A stretch of 64,000 bases of DNA from Eunapius fragilis (taxonomy: Eukaryota; Porifera; Demospongiae; Spongillida; Spongillidae). The stretch lies in the NCBI GenBank assembly GCA_963681505.1, contig OY811985.1:4315419-4379418 (forward strand), written 5' to 3'. The position numbers and the translations under genes are program-made. This document shows positions 21,916 through 45,910 of this stretch, piece by piece (position 1 is the first letter of the stretch; each line of letters begins with the position of its first letter). Under the pieces are notes generated by a model. The model was not told where the DNA came from. It made no database searches and saw nothing but the letters and a program-made list of their open reading frames with translations.

Positions 21916-22032
21916 ACTAATATATTTGTTACGCGGTCAAAAATAGTGGGCGTTCCCTCCTCACGTGACCATACGTCGGGGGATAGAAGTTACTAAACCA
22001 CAATTCAGTTCCTCAGGCCTACCCTTCATACA
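21916..22032. promoter_or_regulatory. Bidirectional promoter between SelW and ArfGAP2/3 (117 bp between start codons)
   Basis: The two start codons face away from each other with only 117 bp between them, so both 5' UTRs and promoters must share this interval. At 21961-21968 is TCACGTGA, a palindromic E-box of the USF/MITF/TFE type. No TATA box is evident. A minimal GC/E-box promoter is consistent with housekeeping expression of both genes. Confidence 0.7.
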
Positions 22033-35501
<13,469 letters not shown>

Positions 35502-36710
35502 AGTTGTGACCCATTTCAATGGAACATTGCAATGAATATATTTGAGTTAATTATATGTGGGTGCATAATGGTTATCAGTTTGTGCACATCTACTTTGTTC
35601 ATTTAGAGAATTTTTCACAGGCGTTGTGTGGATTGGGTGGTGTTTCTATGTGAATTGCATGTGCCCTTTCATTCAATGATATGCCACAATATACATGCAC
35701 AGCATTTGCTCCAGTGTTCATCCAGGTAGAGTTGTATACATGTAGCTGAATTTGTGCATTGTAAAATGTTATGCTCCAGAGATAGGCTCGAATCTTGATG
35801 CTTACTGGCTACTGCAGCCACAGTATTTAAACTGCTCTTGCCGTCCTTACTATGCTCAGATTTACTGCTTGCATCCACTGCACCTGTGATAATGTTCACA
35901 GCTATGCTTGTATGAGCTGTTATAGGCAACGTGGTGAAAGTGTGCTGCAAAAGGATGAAGAGGTTTACAGACTGCCAGCCTTATACTGTTTGTAATGGCT
36001 ATACCATATTTACACAAAACGGAAGGTCTGAGTGTGTTGAGTGGATGGGCTGGTACAATGCACCTGTGTTTATTAAATATTGATGTTCGCTTACCCGGAT
36101 AGCCTACTGTTTCCAAATGGCTATACAAACAGGTGGTCTGAGTGTGTTGAGTGGCAGGGTTGGTACATTGTTTTTTGTTCATACACAAATCACTGAAATT
36201 ACTGCAAACAATGCATGTTTGTTTACTAAATATTGACGTCTGCTTACGCGAGAACTGAAGGTGTAACGTACAACTGGATTGAATATTCAGTCTGCTGAAA
36301 TTTCAATGACACATTAATTGTAAAGCAGAACATGCATTTGATCAAACATTGTCAGGGAACAAGGTATAGATAGTAACCATTGCCCACTTGGTTTTGGTTT
36401 ACCATAGGTTCGTTGAAGGAGCATATTCTGATGAAGGCAATTTATTTTCTCAGATGTCTTTTGTGACATTCCCATTTGTGAACAACTCAGCTGATTGCCT
36501 TACCAGCTCAGGCCTGTACTCAGCTGATCGTCCTGAAATACCTTCTATACACCAGTCAGTTTTGCTCTAATTTCATCAAAGGGATTTTTTCATAGATTCT
36601 CGCCAATTCCTCTACCATAAGAATACGCTAAGAAAGCCAAAAGTACCTGATAAGGAATGTAAGCCTTGGACATGTCATCACATCTTTCTGGGATGAGGCG
36701 TGACGAACAT
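35502..36710. other. 3' flank of ArfGAP, no recognised gene
   Basis: A minus-strand 93-codon frame (35950-35669) is open and translated identically in the other arm (50152-50433), preceded there by a plausible acceptor (CCTTTTGCAG). It resembles nothing I know. Two diverged copies of a segment with GGTCTGAGTGTGTTGAGTGG lie at about 36026 and 36134. No clear polyadenylation site could be assigned. Confidence 0.5.
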
Positions 36711-37065
36711 TGGTCATGTCAACCTGATCATGACGAGCATTGCTCATGTCAACCTGATCATGACGAGCATTGCTCATGTCAACCTGATCATGACGAGCAT
36801 TGCTCATGTCAACCTGATCATGACGAGCATTGCTCATGTCAACCTGATCATGACGAGCATTGCTCATGTCAACCTGATCATGACGAGCATTGCTCATGTC
36901 AACCTGATCATGACAAGCATTGCTCATGCCCAACCTGATCATGACGAGCATTGCTCATGTCAACCTGATCATGACGAGCATTGCTCATGTCAACCTGATC
37001 ATGACGAGCATTGCTCATGTCAACCTGATCATGACGAGCATTGCTCATGCCCAACCTGATCATGA
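36711..37065. repeat. 30-bp minisatellite, about 12 copies
   Basis: The unit TGACGAGCATTGCTCATGTC plus AACCTGATCA contains the near-palindrome GAGCATTGCTC and the palindrome TGATCA. Because 30 is divisible by three, several frames stay open, but they are not genes. The right arm has about 29 copies (48511-49378). Confidence 0.95.
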
Positions 37066-37699
37066 TGCTGTCTGTAAACATGGGAAACTGGCTACTTATT
37101 AATTTTGTCTCATCATTGCTAAATCCATCTAGGATGGCTAAGTTAGTGGAAGGAAGGAAGGTAACTGGACATGGGTTGATAGTAAGCACAGTAACCATAT
37201 GCTAGGCTGGGGAAAGCATCCCTTCTGCTTTGGATCATTATGGCTGCTGTGGGATAAAGCTAAGTAATCCAGCTGTTTTAAGTCTTTCACATTTCTCATC
37301 AAGTTTTGGTTGAGCCTGCCAAAGAGTTTATGCCAGTACCACTGGCTTTGACCTACAAGAACTAGTTGACCACAATGCACCTGAAGCTTCTTTCCCCCAT
37401 CTCCCATATGAATAATAATACATAATTATGCAACAAACAAACATACAAAACTCAAAACTGATCAGGAGATCACTAACAAACCTGGTGATTGTGTTGTAAT
37501 GTCAGCAGAACAATAGTCTACAGTACCTACCACACATATAATTCATATCCCACTATTAAATTATTCACCTCTGGTATCCTCTACACTGCCATCATCACAT
37601 TTATCCTCCCAGCAGTTACCATCTCAATTCATTCCCAACTTCCATTCCCAGCCCTCGTCCTCACGTGACAACAGTAGAAAACCCTGTTTAGTGCTGGGT

Positions 37700-38626
37700 G
37701 TAGTATGCTTGTTGCTCCTACCATGTGATGAACCAACATATTCAAGGCCTGCATATCCAGGGTCAGCTCCTGAATCATGGCTACATGAACAAAGCCTTTT
37801 TGTCTGCCATCGCTGCCACACTTCTGTCAGGTCCTCACGGACTGCACCTCACATCAAGCGGTGTTTGTGTCAGGGTGAGCCTTGTAAGTTACCCCACAGA
37901 GCCTGGGGTGGCACATAGTATGCCATCGTTTGATATTTGTTTTTGGCACAATGTGCCTAACCATCAAAGTGTCCAGCAAAATCAACCCTTCTGGGTAGTT
38001 TTTCAAGTTTTCAAATTTTTTGATTTTCCGTGAACTCCAAAGAGCTTCTATCAGATGGTCCTTACGCACCCTAAATTGGACTATCCATCATAAAGTTATT
38101 AGGCACTGAATTTATAATTAGCCATACATTTCAATGCAAGCGTTACTTTTTTTTTTGCTTGCCCTGGAAAAATTGAAAAAGTATCACAAGGGTGATTTTG
38201 CTGGGCACTGTTCCATATCTAAATTCAGACCTGCTTATGCACGTGTCCTTGCCTCTGCCCTGAAGGAAGTCTTATGCACTAACTCTGCAGAAGCTTCGTT
38301 ATAATGCTCTTTTATATTACCCAAGTGTGTGCTTCCAAGTAGAGAGAAAAAAAAATAAATCTGTTGATCTAAATCTCCTATGCGATGCTTGGTCATCTGG
38401 ACAATATGCATCACTCTGGAGTCATGCTGTCAACTCAACAGCACATCACACATCTGTGAAAGCCCACAAGCAAGATAATTCTATTCTGTGTGTGACATCT
38501 GCTATTTCTCTTGCATGCGATGGACTTTATTCTAAAGCATGTCAAATTCTTACATCATCTAGTATTGCGGCAGTATTGAGATATGATGTCATCCAAGGCC
38601 AGAGAACAAGCTCAACTGAGCCTTGA
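37700..38626 (+). pseudogene. N-terminal relic of an RT-type repetitive ORF, interrupted by a MITE
   Basis: The first part reads SWLHEQSLFVCHRCHTSVRS...HIKRC, a C2HC zinc-finger-like block. After a MITE (37969-38210) the same strand reads HVLASALKEVLCTNSAEASL, then VDLNLLCDAWSSGQYASLWS and ISLACDGLYSKACQILTSSS. This zinc finger plus pre-RT order is what I recall upstream of RT in the repetitive ORF family whose tail appears at 16041-16620 (unverified). A stop, frame changes and the missing RT show a dead copy. The mirrored copy in the other arm is about 46975-47900. Confidence 0.45.
37969..38210. mobile_element. CAGTGTCCAGCAAAATC-ended MITE (about 242 bp)
   Basis: The inverted ends AGTGTCCAGCAAAATCAACC and GGTGATTTTGCTGGGCACT enclose sequence also found at 42488-42723 (shared TTTCCGTGAACTCCAAAGAG and AATTTATAATTAGCCATACA). 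It inserted into the RT-type relic. The right-arm copy spans about 47355-47600. Confidence 0.8.
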
Positions 38627-39687
38627 GGTTGTATAAAAATAATAATAATTAACTATGGCTGTTGGGTAAGGAAGATGAACAGACATTTACTGGATGTTCC
38701 ACTCACTTTGCCATATAAATAAAAACCGCAGGCATCACTGCTCTCTTTGTGGCAGGCTTATTGCTACGCTCGTAACAGCAGCCGGGTGGCCTTGCTGAAG
38801 TGGCAAAGACTTAATTGAATCGTACTTTTAAGATGACAAGTATCATCCACTAGGTGCTTTTATTTTCCATGGGGTAGTTGTTCTAAGCATGAAGTGGTAA
38901 AAAGGCCTTGGGGGCAAGGCAAAACCATGTTTAAAAAGTCTTGGTCCCAGACAGGGCATTGGGTAAGCCAGCTTGCCTTTGACATTGATTGCACATGGCT
39001 GCTTAATTGTTGGCAGTGTTACAGAGGTGAGTGTATTGCTGCAGGGCTTGTGGCTTGGCAGCAATACACTCACCTCGATGATAGCAAAGTACAGATAGCA
39101 AAGTGATAGCAAAGTACAGATAGCAAAGTACAGATGGGTGTGAGTAGTGAAGCAAAGTTGCTCTATCCACAGCTTGTCCCTTTTGCTTGGCAGAGAGATT
39201 TTGAGGGGCGTGAGTACTGAAGCAAAGTTTGCTCTACCCACTGTGCCCCTTTGCTTTCCCCTTTGCTTGGCCATAGGCTGCTATCAGTGACATTGTTAGG
39301 GAAAATTTGAGGGCTCTGCTTTAAAAAATAAAGTGAATGACATTGTGTCTAGAATAATTTGATCCATGCTTTAATCAATGTACAGTGAAGTTATAATTGA
39401 CATAAACTTTAACCGCAGTAGTATTCAGCTCTCAAGCTTACCTTCTTTTTGGCTCACTTACTCTTCTCTGTCGGTTGATTAGGGATTACGTGGCTAAGGG
39501 TGCATATTGCGCGATTGCACCAACTAATATTTTAAAATTTATTCACATAATATAATAAAACAGTTAGAAAGACAGCACATCTTTTATCTGGCAATACATC
39601 TGTCTAGTGTGACGTTCAACTTGCCGTCAGAGAGTATAATCGCTAATTATTTCATAACTTAATATCAAGGTTGCGGTAGTTATGAAA
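38627..39687. other. Non-coding stretch with local repeats
   Basis: No gene seen. It holds a perfect 19-bp-stem hairpin (39024-39076), GATAGCAAAGTACA repeats (about 39078-39135), and two diverged copies of a GTGAGTA.TGAAGCAAAGTT..GCTCTA.CCAC segment (about 39138 and 39211). Confidence 0.6.
39024..39076. repeat. Hairpin, perfect 19-bp stem
   Basis: GAGGTGAGTGTATTGCTGC and GCAGCAATACACTCACCTC flank a 15-nt loop. The mirrored copy (about 46497-46549) has one stem mismatch. Confidence 0.85.
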
Positions 39688-40528
39688 GACATCCGGTACC
39701 CCCCCCCCCCCCCCCCCCCCCCTACGGGCGATGCCGGGATTTGTAGGGGATTTGACAATATTTGATCGCGTGCTGTGCTTAGGTAGGGGCGGTTTGACGT
39801 GATAGGGGATTTGACCTTATAACCACGCTTACTGTGGATATTGACTATTATTGCACTTGCAAAAATGGCGCCACTCAGCAGTGCCAGGGGGCAAATGCCC
39901 CCCCCCAGGCGAACCCCAAAAAGGGGGGCGCCAAAACGGCAACAGGGCGCCAAAATACCTACCAGCGCAATTTCAGACCTCTCCGCGGCCGACTGGTGGT
40001 GGTGGTGGTGGTGGTCCAGGGGGGGGGGGGGGGGGGGGGGGGTCGGGGATTCCATGTCCCCAGATACTAATGCCCAGACCGCCACTGGGCGCCAGAGAAA
40101 AGTGTTCAAGTGTGTTTGGGAGACAATAGGAGAATATGTTCAAGTGTGGATGTGGGACTACTGATTGACAAAGTAATTTAATAAGACAGCATTCTGCGAC
40201 GTTGTCGGCGGCGAAGTTGAGCATGTACTGATACAGATAGAATAGCAGTGGGGTGATCGCAAGGTTTTTGTTGATCTCCAGGACAGAGATAAACCCGACA
40301 GGAGTATTTTGCAAATAATACCAGTGCGCAAAGCGAGCGAGTTAAAGAATAAATAGTCAGGTTACGTATCACCCATGTGTTTTATGCTCATGCTCGCTAA
40401 AACAACACATCAAAACATCAAAACCTATATAGTCAAACCCCGACCCCTTTGATAGGGAGGATTTGACAGCATACCGCGGAATAGTTTGATATGACGCAAT
40501 GTCAAATCCCGACCTTTGCCCGTACGGG

Positions 40529-40563
<35 letters not shown>

Positions 40564-40574
40564 AACAGGATGTC
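39688..40574. mobile_element. DNA-transposon-like element with poly(C)-containing inverted ends (887 bp)
   Basis: The ends GACATCCGGTACCCCC...CTACGGGCGATGCCGGGATTTG and CAAATCCCGACCTTTGCCCGTACGGGGG...GGATGTC are inverted repeats, each containing a 20-35-base C or G run. The interior has repeated GGGGATTTGAC motifs and another G run at 40018-40042. No transposase is present, so it is non-autonomous. The mirrored copy is 45032-45910. Confidence 0.7.
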
Positions 40575-40701
40575 ATTGATAAGTGCATTAGTTGTATCAT
40601 TAAAAACATTGTTTTAGTCAATGTTGTTCGCTACTTAGCAGCTGGCGCACAAATTACAATGATCTACATGAAATGCTTCACATGCAACGAAAGCTAAAGG
40701 A

Positions 40702-41246
40702 TCAAAAATCAAATATCTGTTCGTAACGTATACTGAAACCAATGTTCGATTCAGTGGAGTTGCGGGATGTGAAGGCAATGAACACCGGGGAAATCCCACT
40801 AATAATGAAGGCGCTGCCCCTTGCTACCCCGCACAGATCGACGATCGGGAAGAAAGCCGACCCGTCGATTCCGCCGACTTGGAGGCTGTCTCCGGAGCAA
40901 GTGATGTCAATATCGAGTACCGTGAGGACGAGGTTGGAATCAGGGGCTACCACAATCTGCCACATGCAGGTTTCGCTCGGTCTGTACGGTAGTGGATACT
41001 GCGGCGATGTGAGGGTGGCAGTGGGTCGTCTGTACACTGGCCAAGGACCGCATCCCTGTCCTACGTGAAGGAAATGAGATGCATGTAACTGCATGACGTA
41101 TATTATGATAGGCCCTAGAATCTAACCGTTTAAAAAGGTGACGTAACGCAAATGAAACTCGGACGATGATTCTGTCGTATTTGAGACCAACTCAATGTGA
41201 AGGTGGCGGCCAGTACTGTAGACAGTTTGAAAGTGGCTGGAATTCT
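40702..41246 (-). CDS. CUB-domain secreted protein, 3' part only (second copy, cut by gap)
   Basis: Exon 3 (41060-40702, stop at 40704-40702) and the end of exon 2 (41246-41127) mirror the complete gene at 43755-44904. The second CUB domain is translated identically. The N-terminal exon and first half of exon 2 fall in the N gap. Contig 2 ends inside this gene, which argues that its missing part is the sequence already present in contig 3. Confidence 0.9.
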
Positions 41247-41446
41247 NNNNNNNNNNNNNNNNNNNNNNNNNNNNNNNNNNNNNNNNNNNNNNNNNNNNNN
41301 NNNNNNNNNNNNNNNNNNNNNNNNNNNNNNNNNNNNNNNNNNNNNNNNNNNNNNNNNNNNNNNNNNNNNNNNNNNNNNNNNNNNNNNNNNNNNNNNNNNN
41401 NNNNNNNNNNNNNNNNNNNNNNNNNNNNNNNNNNNNNNNNNNNNNN
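41247..41446. other. Assembly gap, 200 N, at the inner edge of the inverted repeat
   Basis: Exactly 200 N, as in the first gap. The last base before it pairs with position 44360 of the other arm. After it, the sequence is unrelated to the mirror expectation. Confidence 0.98.
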
Positions 41447-41513
41447 AGCTACATCCGCGAGGTAGTTGTTGAGGCTGGTGGACGAATAACAGCGTCTGGA
41501 ACAAGTGATAAAT
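41447..41513 (+). CDS. Possible 3' end of an unidentified gene after the gap
   Basis: A stop-free plus-strand frame reads SYIREVVVEAGGRITASGTS then DK and a TAA. It faintly resembles the start of a CUB domain as in the neighbour (RVLLESQGEIISP). The minus strand also offers an exon-like reading after CTTGTTCCAG (RCYSSTSLNNYLADVA). Strand and identity are undecided. Confidence 0.25.
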
Positions 41514-42487
41514 AATACGAAGTGTGGTAACATACCAATTCCTGCATGTCCGGTATCATACACATGTGCTCTCCGCATGCAGCAGGGGGGGGAGGGAGGG
41601 GGGAAATGCGTCGATTCTATTTTTGATTTTATTAGGAATATCAAGAATTTATTCGCGGTCTTTTCCCCCTGGAAGCTATATATTGCATGTGATGCATACA
41701 TGTAAGTATTACAATCAGCATGCATAAATCAAGTATATAAAAGAATGCGCTTATATGAGCGTTGCAAAAGAATATTATAATTCTCTGCCCAAAGCTATGT
41801 TTCAATGTCCGAAAGAGAAGGTTCTGATATTGCTTCAAAAATAACACCTTGCTGCAGGCAGGCATGCACAACAAAGGTAACCAAACCAGCACCGGCGGAT
41901 GTGGAAATTTAATACTAACAAAACATTAAAAGAATCGTAGGCGAGAGTTAATGCAAGTTAACGAAATACGCCTTGTCGTGTAGACGATGCATGCATATAT
42001 GTATAGTAATTATACTTTGCATACTCACGACTAAAAATGGGTGTTGCATACATTGACCAATTAAAGAGCTGTATGTAGAAACAGAAGCAGTACAGGTTAT
42101 GGAGAAAGCACTTACCTGCACATTCTAATCAATCATGACACTCTCAACACCTGTGCGGACTACTGAATATACATGCAGCTCATAGCGTCAAGAAAAACTG
42201 AAAGAAAAAAAGGTTACATGCAACTAATGTATAGTAGTTGCATTCATTCATGTGATTGATACCGCCTATATTCAAGACGCTCTGCATGCATGACGCATAG
42301 CTTCAGTTTAACGGATGTAAAGTGGTTTGTCCATTTCAAGCCAGTGAGCATTAATTTTGGTGTATTCTCCGGAACGTGTTCACTACGGTATGCAAGGCAT
42401 TTAAAAAGGCAACTAAATGCGCCACTAGGAATCTAGCGGGTCAGTTTTTGTTATGTTATGCTGATATGTGTAGATCTATATATGGGA

Positions 42488-42723
42488 CAGTGTCAAGCTA
42501 AATCACCCTTCTAGGTAGTTTTTCAAGTTTTCAATTTTTTTTTGTTTTCCGTGAACTCCAAAGAGCTTCTATCAAATAGTTCTTACGCATCCTAAATTGG
42601 ACTATCCATCATATAAAGCTATTCGGCACTGAATTTATAATTAGCCATACATTTCAATGCGAATGTTACTTTTCTTTTGCTTGTCCTGGAAAATTATCAC
42701 AAGGGTGATTTTACTGGACACTG
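42488..42723. mobile_element. CAGTGTC-ended MITE (236 bp)
   Basis: The ends CAGTGTCAAGCTAAATCACC and GGTGATTTTACTGGACACTG are inverted repeats. The interior matches the MITE at 37969-38210 with scattered substitutions, so this is an independent copy of the same family. Confidence 0.8.
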
Positions 42724-43710
42724 TATCTTGAAAAAAATTGTCATGATAAGCTTTTAAACCGCATGGTGTAAAAAAATTATCTAAAGCTATTCAACAAGTT
42801 AAGATCTTGTAGCATCACGTCACGCATGCAGATCGTATTGAATAGCGGTATCAATCACTTGTACAGTCGATTTCACGAATGGTGTTCGGCGCGCGCCTGC
42901 CCACTTAATGATGCTAAGTGCCGCATTAAGTCATGCATGTGTGCATGGAGTACCATTTCTCAGTGTCCTAACACGAATACGAAAGTGGGTCATGCGGTCA
43001 ATCGGCGGGAGTATCATATACAAAACCGCTAAACTACTGTAACAGTACTGCATGGAATAAATATAATCACCAACACTGCATGCAGTCAGTAGAAATGTAT
43101 TTATACTGTGTACCCTTGCTATTCATTCAACCCATCCCTACATATGTCTGTAGCATGCATGTGAATATTTGCAGACCTAAACAAATCAGCTAGCTGGGTA
43201 TATATAGCAAAATTAAGACCATACATGTACATTGTATGCACAATATAGTTTTTTTATATCCCGCAAGCTATATTTTAAGTATCCACCCAATAAGGTGTCG
43301 AGCCTCGTTCACAGATCGAGGGCCATAAGGAAATTGGCATTTATAGCCCTTCCATCCAGTAATTTATTATTTCCAACACATGCTGATTTATTTACGCATA
43401 TATTCTAGAGGACGTAACAGAGTCGAATTGAAGGTGCGTGAGCCATAGTGTTCCAGCATTGAAATACTTAACGTAACTGCAATAACATATCCATTTATGC
43501 AGGCGAACCAAATGACTTAAACTGGGGACCAATTTCCTGCAAGTCACCTGTCAATTAATTATGCAGACAAACACACATTCTCCCCATCCATACATTATAG
43601 TCATAGCAGAATTTTATCATAGCCACATTTCACACGATAATTAAACACCTTGCGTTACGTTTTTCCGCTTCATTCTTTCACTTGTGAATTAATCATTGTT
43701 TCGAAAGCGG

Positions 43711-43717
43711 GTATAAG
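43711..43717 (+). promoter_or_regulatory. TATA-like box upstream of the CUB gene
   Basis: GTATAAG lies 38 bp before the ATG at 43755, and a second AT-rich TATAATAAATA touches the start codon. The spacing suggests a very short 5' UTR if the first is used. Confidence 0.4.
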
Positions 43718-43754
43718 TACCCATTTGAACTTGACACCTTTCATATAATAAATA

Positions 43755-44904
43755 ATGGGCCTTTCGTACATTCTAATTGCATCCTTTCTTCTTGGATGGT
43801 CTTCGCTGGGGACTGCTCAGCTCGCCTGCCAAAGGGCAGTAGGAGGCTACAGAGACTGCACGTGTGGAGTTCAATACAGGGACGTGGAGGAGAGGTGCTG
43901 CAACAGCCAGACGTGCCTGCAGCCCTTCGTGTTTACGGAGAACATGACCTGCCCATTTCAGTGCCTGAACAACGGGACTTACAACAGCGACGTCAACCTC
44001 TGCCAATGTACCGAGGGGAGGTACGGACTGTGCTGTGAGAATGGTAATGCAAATATGATTGTATATATGGTTGTCTTATAGCTAGCAATCCCTTAATTCC
44101 ATACATCCAGAAACCCCTACTTGTGGACGAGTGTTGCTTGAATCGCAAGGAGAAATAATTTCTCCATCACAAATGAATTTCAACTGGTCAGACTTACCTG
44201 AAAAAAGAAAGTGCGTTTGGACGATTTCGACAAGTTCAAATCGTAGAATTGCTTTAGGACCGAATAGTATAAGTAACTTCTCGATCGACGAAAGCGCCTG
44301 CCTGCTAGTGCATGATGGAGCAGATAGCGTTTCGCCAATTGTCGGGTCTTATTGCAACGAGAATTCCAGCCACTTTCAAACTGTCTACAGTACTGGCCGC
44401 CACCTTCACATTGAGTTGGTCTCAAATACGACAGAATCATCGTCCGAGTTTCATTTGCGTTACGTCACCTTTTTAAACGGTTAGATTCTAGGGCCTATCA
44501 TAATATACGTCATGCAGTTACATGCATCTCATTTCCTTCACGTAGGACAGGGATGCGGTCCTTGGCCAGTGTACAGACGACCCACTGCCACCCTCACATC
44601 GCCGCAGTATCCACTACCGTACAGACCGAGCGAAACCTGCATGTGGCAGATTGTGGTAGCCCCTGATTCCAACCTCGTCCTCACGGTACTCGATATTGAC
44701 ATCACTTGCTCCGGAGACAGCCTCCAAGTCGGCGGAATCGACGGGTCGGCTTTCTTCCCGATCGTCGATCTGTGCGGGGTAGCAAGGGGCAGCGCCTTCA
44801 TTATTAGTGGGATTTCCCCGGTGTTCATTGCCTTCACATCCCGCAACTCCACTGAATCGAACATTGGTTTCAGTATACGTTACGAACAGATATTTGATTT
44901 TTGA
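43755..44904 (+). CDS. Secreted protein: Cys-rich/EGF-like module plus two CUB domains, 3 exons
   Basis: Exons 43755-44043, 44111-44479 and 44546-44904 have matching phases and GT-AG borders, giving 338 residues and a TGA stop. A signal peptide (MGLSYILIASFLLGWSSLGT) is followed by a Cys-rich segment (about 24-96) ending in an EGF-like pattern CPFQCLNNGTY...CQCTEGRYGLCCEN. The first CUB domain (about 100-218) runs CGRVLLES...CVWTISTSSN...FHLRYVTF. The second (about 222-338) runs CGPWPVYRRPTATLTSPQYP...FSIRYEQIFDF and ends the protein. There is no transmembrane segment, so it is probably extracellular. CUB modules bind proteins or glycans, and the partner is unknown. There is no protease or lectin domain. 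Confidence 0.88.
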
Positions 44905-45031
44905 TCCTTTAGCTTTCGTTGCATGTGAAGCATTTCATGTAGATCATTGTAATTTGTGCGCCAGCTGCTAAGTAGCGAACAACATTGACTAAAACAATGT
45001 TTTTAATGATACAACTAATGCACTTATCAAT

Positions 45032-45910
45032 GACATCCTGTTTCCCCCCCCCCCCCCCCCCCCCCCTCCCCCGTACGGGCAAAGGTCGGGATTTGACATT
45101 GCGTCATATCAAACTATTCCGCGGTATGCTGTCAAATCCTCCCTATCAAAGGGGTCGGGGTTTGACTATATAGGTTTTGATGTTTTGATGTGTTGTTTTA
45201 GCGAGCATGAGCATAAAACACATGGGTGATACGTAACCTGACTATTTATTCTTTAACTCGCTCGCTTTGCGCACTGGTATTATTTGCAAAATACTCCTGT
45301 CGGGTTTATCTCTGTCCTGGAGATCAACAAAAACCTTGCGATCACCCCACTGCTATTCTATCTGTATCAGTACATGCTCAACTTCGCCGCCGACAACGTC
45401 GCAGAATGCTGTCTTATTAAATTACTTTGTCAATCAGTAGTCCCACATCCACACTTGAACATATTCTCCTATTGTCTCCCAAACACACTTGAACACTTTT
45501 CTCTGGCGCCCAGTGGCGGTCTGGGCATTAGTATCTGGGGACATGGAATCCCCGACCCCCCCCCCCCCCCCCCCCCCCCTGGACCACCACCACCACCACC
45601 ACCAGTCGGCCGCGGAGAGGTCTGAAATTGCGCTGGTAGGTATTTTGGCGCCCTGTTGCCGTTTTGGCGCCCCCCTTTTTGGGGTTCGCCTGGGGGGGGG
45701 CATTTGCCCCCTGGCACTGCTGAGTGGCGCCATTTTTGCAAGTGCAATAATAGTCAATATCCACAGTAAGCGTGGTTATAAGGTCAAATCCCCTATCACG
45801 TCAAACCGCCCCTACCTAAGCACAGCACGCGATCAAATATTGTCAAATCCCCTACAAATCCCGGCATCGCCCGTAGGGGGGGGGGGGGGGGGGGGGGGGT
45901 ACCGGATGTC
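45032..45910. mobile_element. Mirrored copy of the poly(C)-ended element
   Basis: The reverse complement of 39688-40574. The ends GACATCCTGTTTCCCC and GGGGTACCGGATGTC are intact. Homopolymer lengths differ from the left copy. Confidence 0.7.

Larger units (their letters stand above)
41514..43754. other. Upstream region of the CUB gene, no other gene recognised
   Basis: It contains a CAGTGTC-ended MITE (42488-42723), scattered TGCATGCA motifs and the proximal promoter at its right end. No open frame looks protein-like. Confidence 0.6.

Noticed and set aside
45434-45764. Pro- and Gly-rich open frames on both strands
   Set aside because: They run through poly(C)/poly(G) tracts of the GACATCC-ended element and change with homopolymer length.
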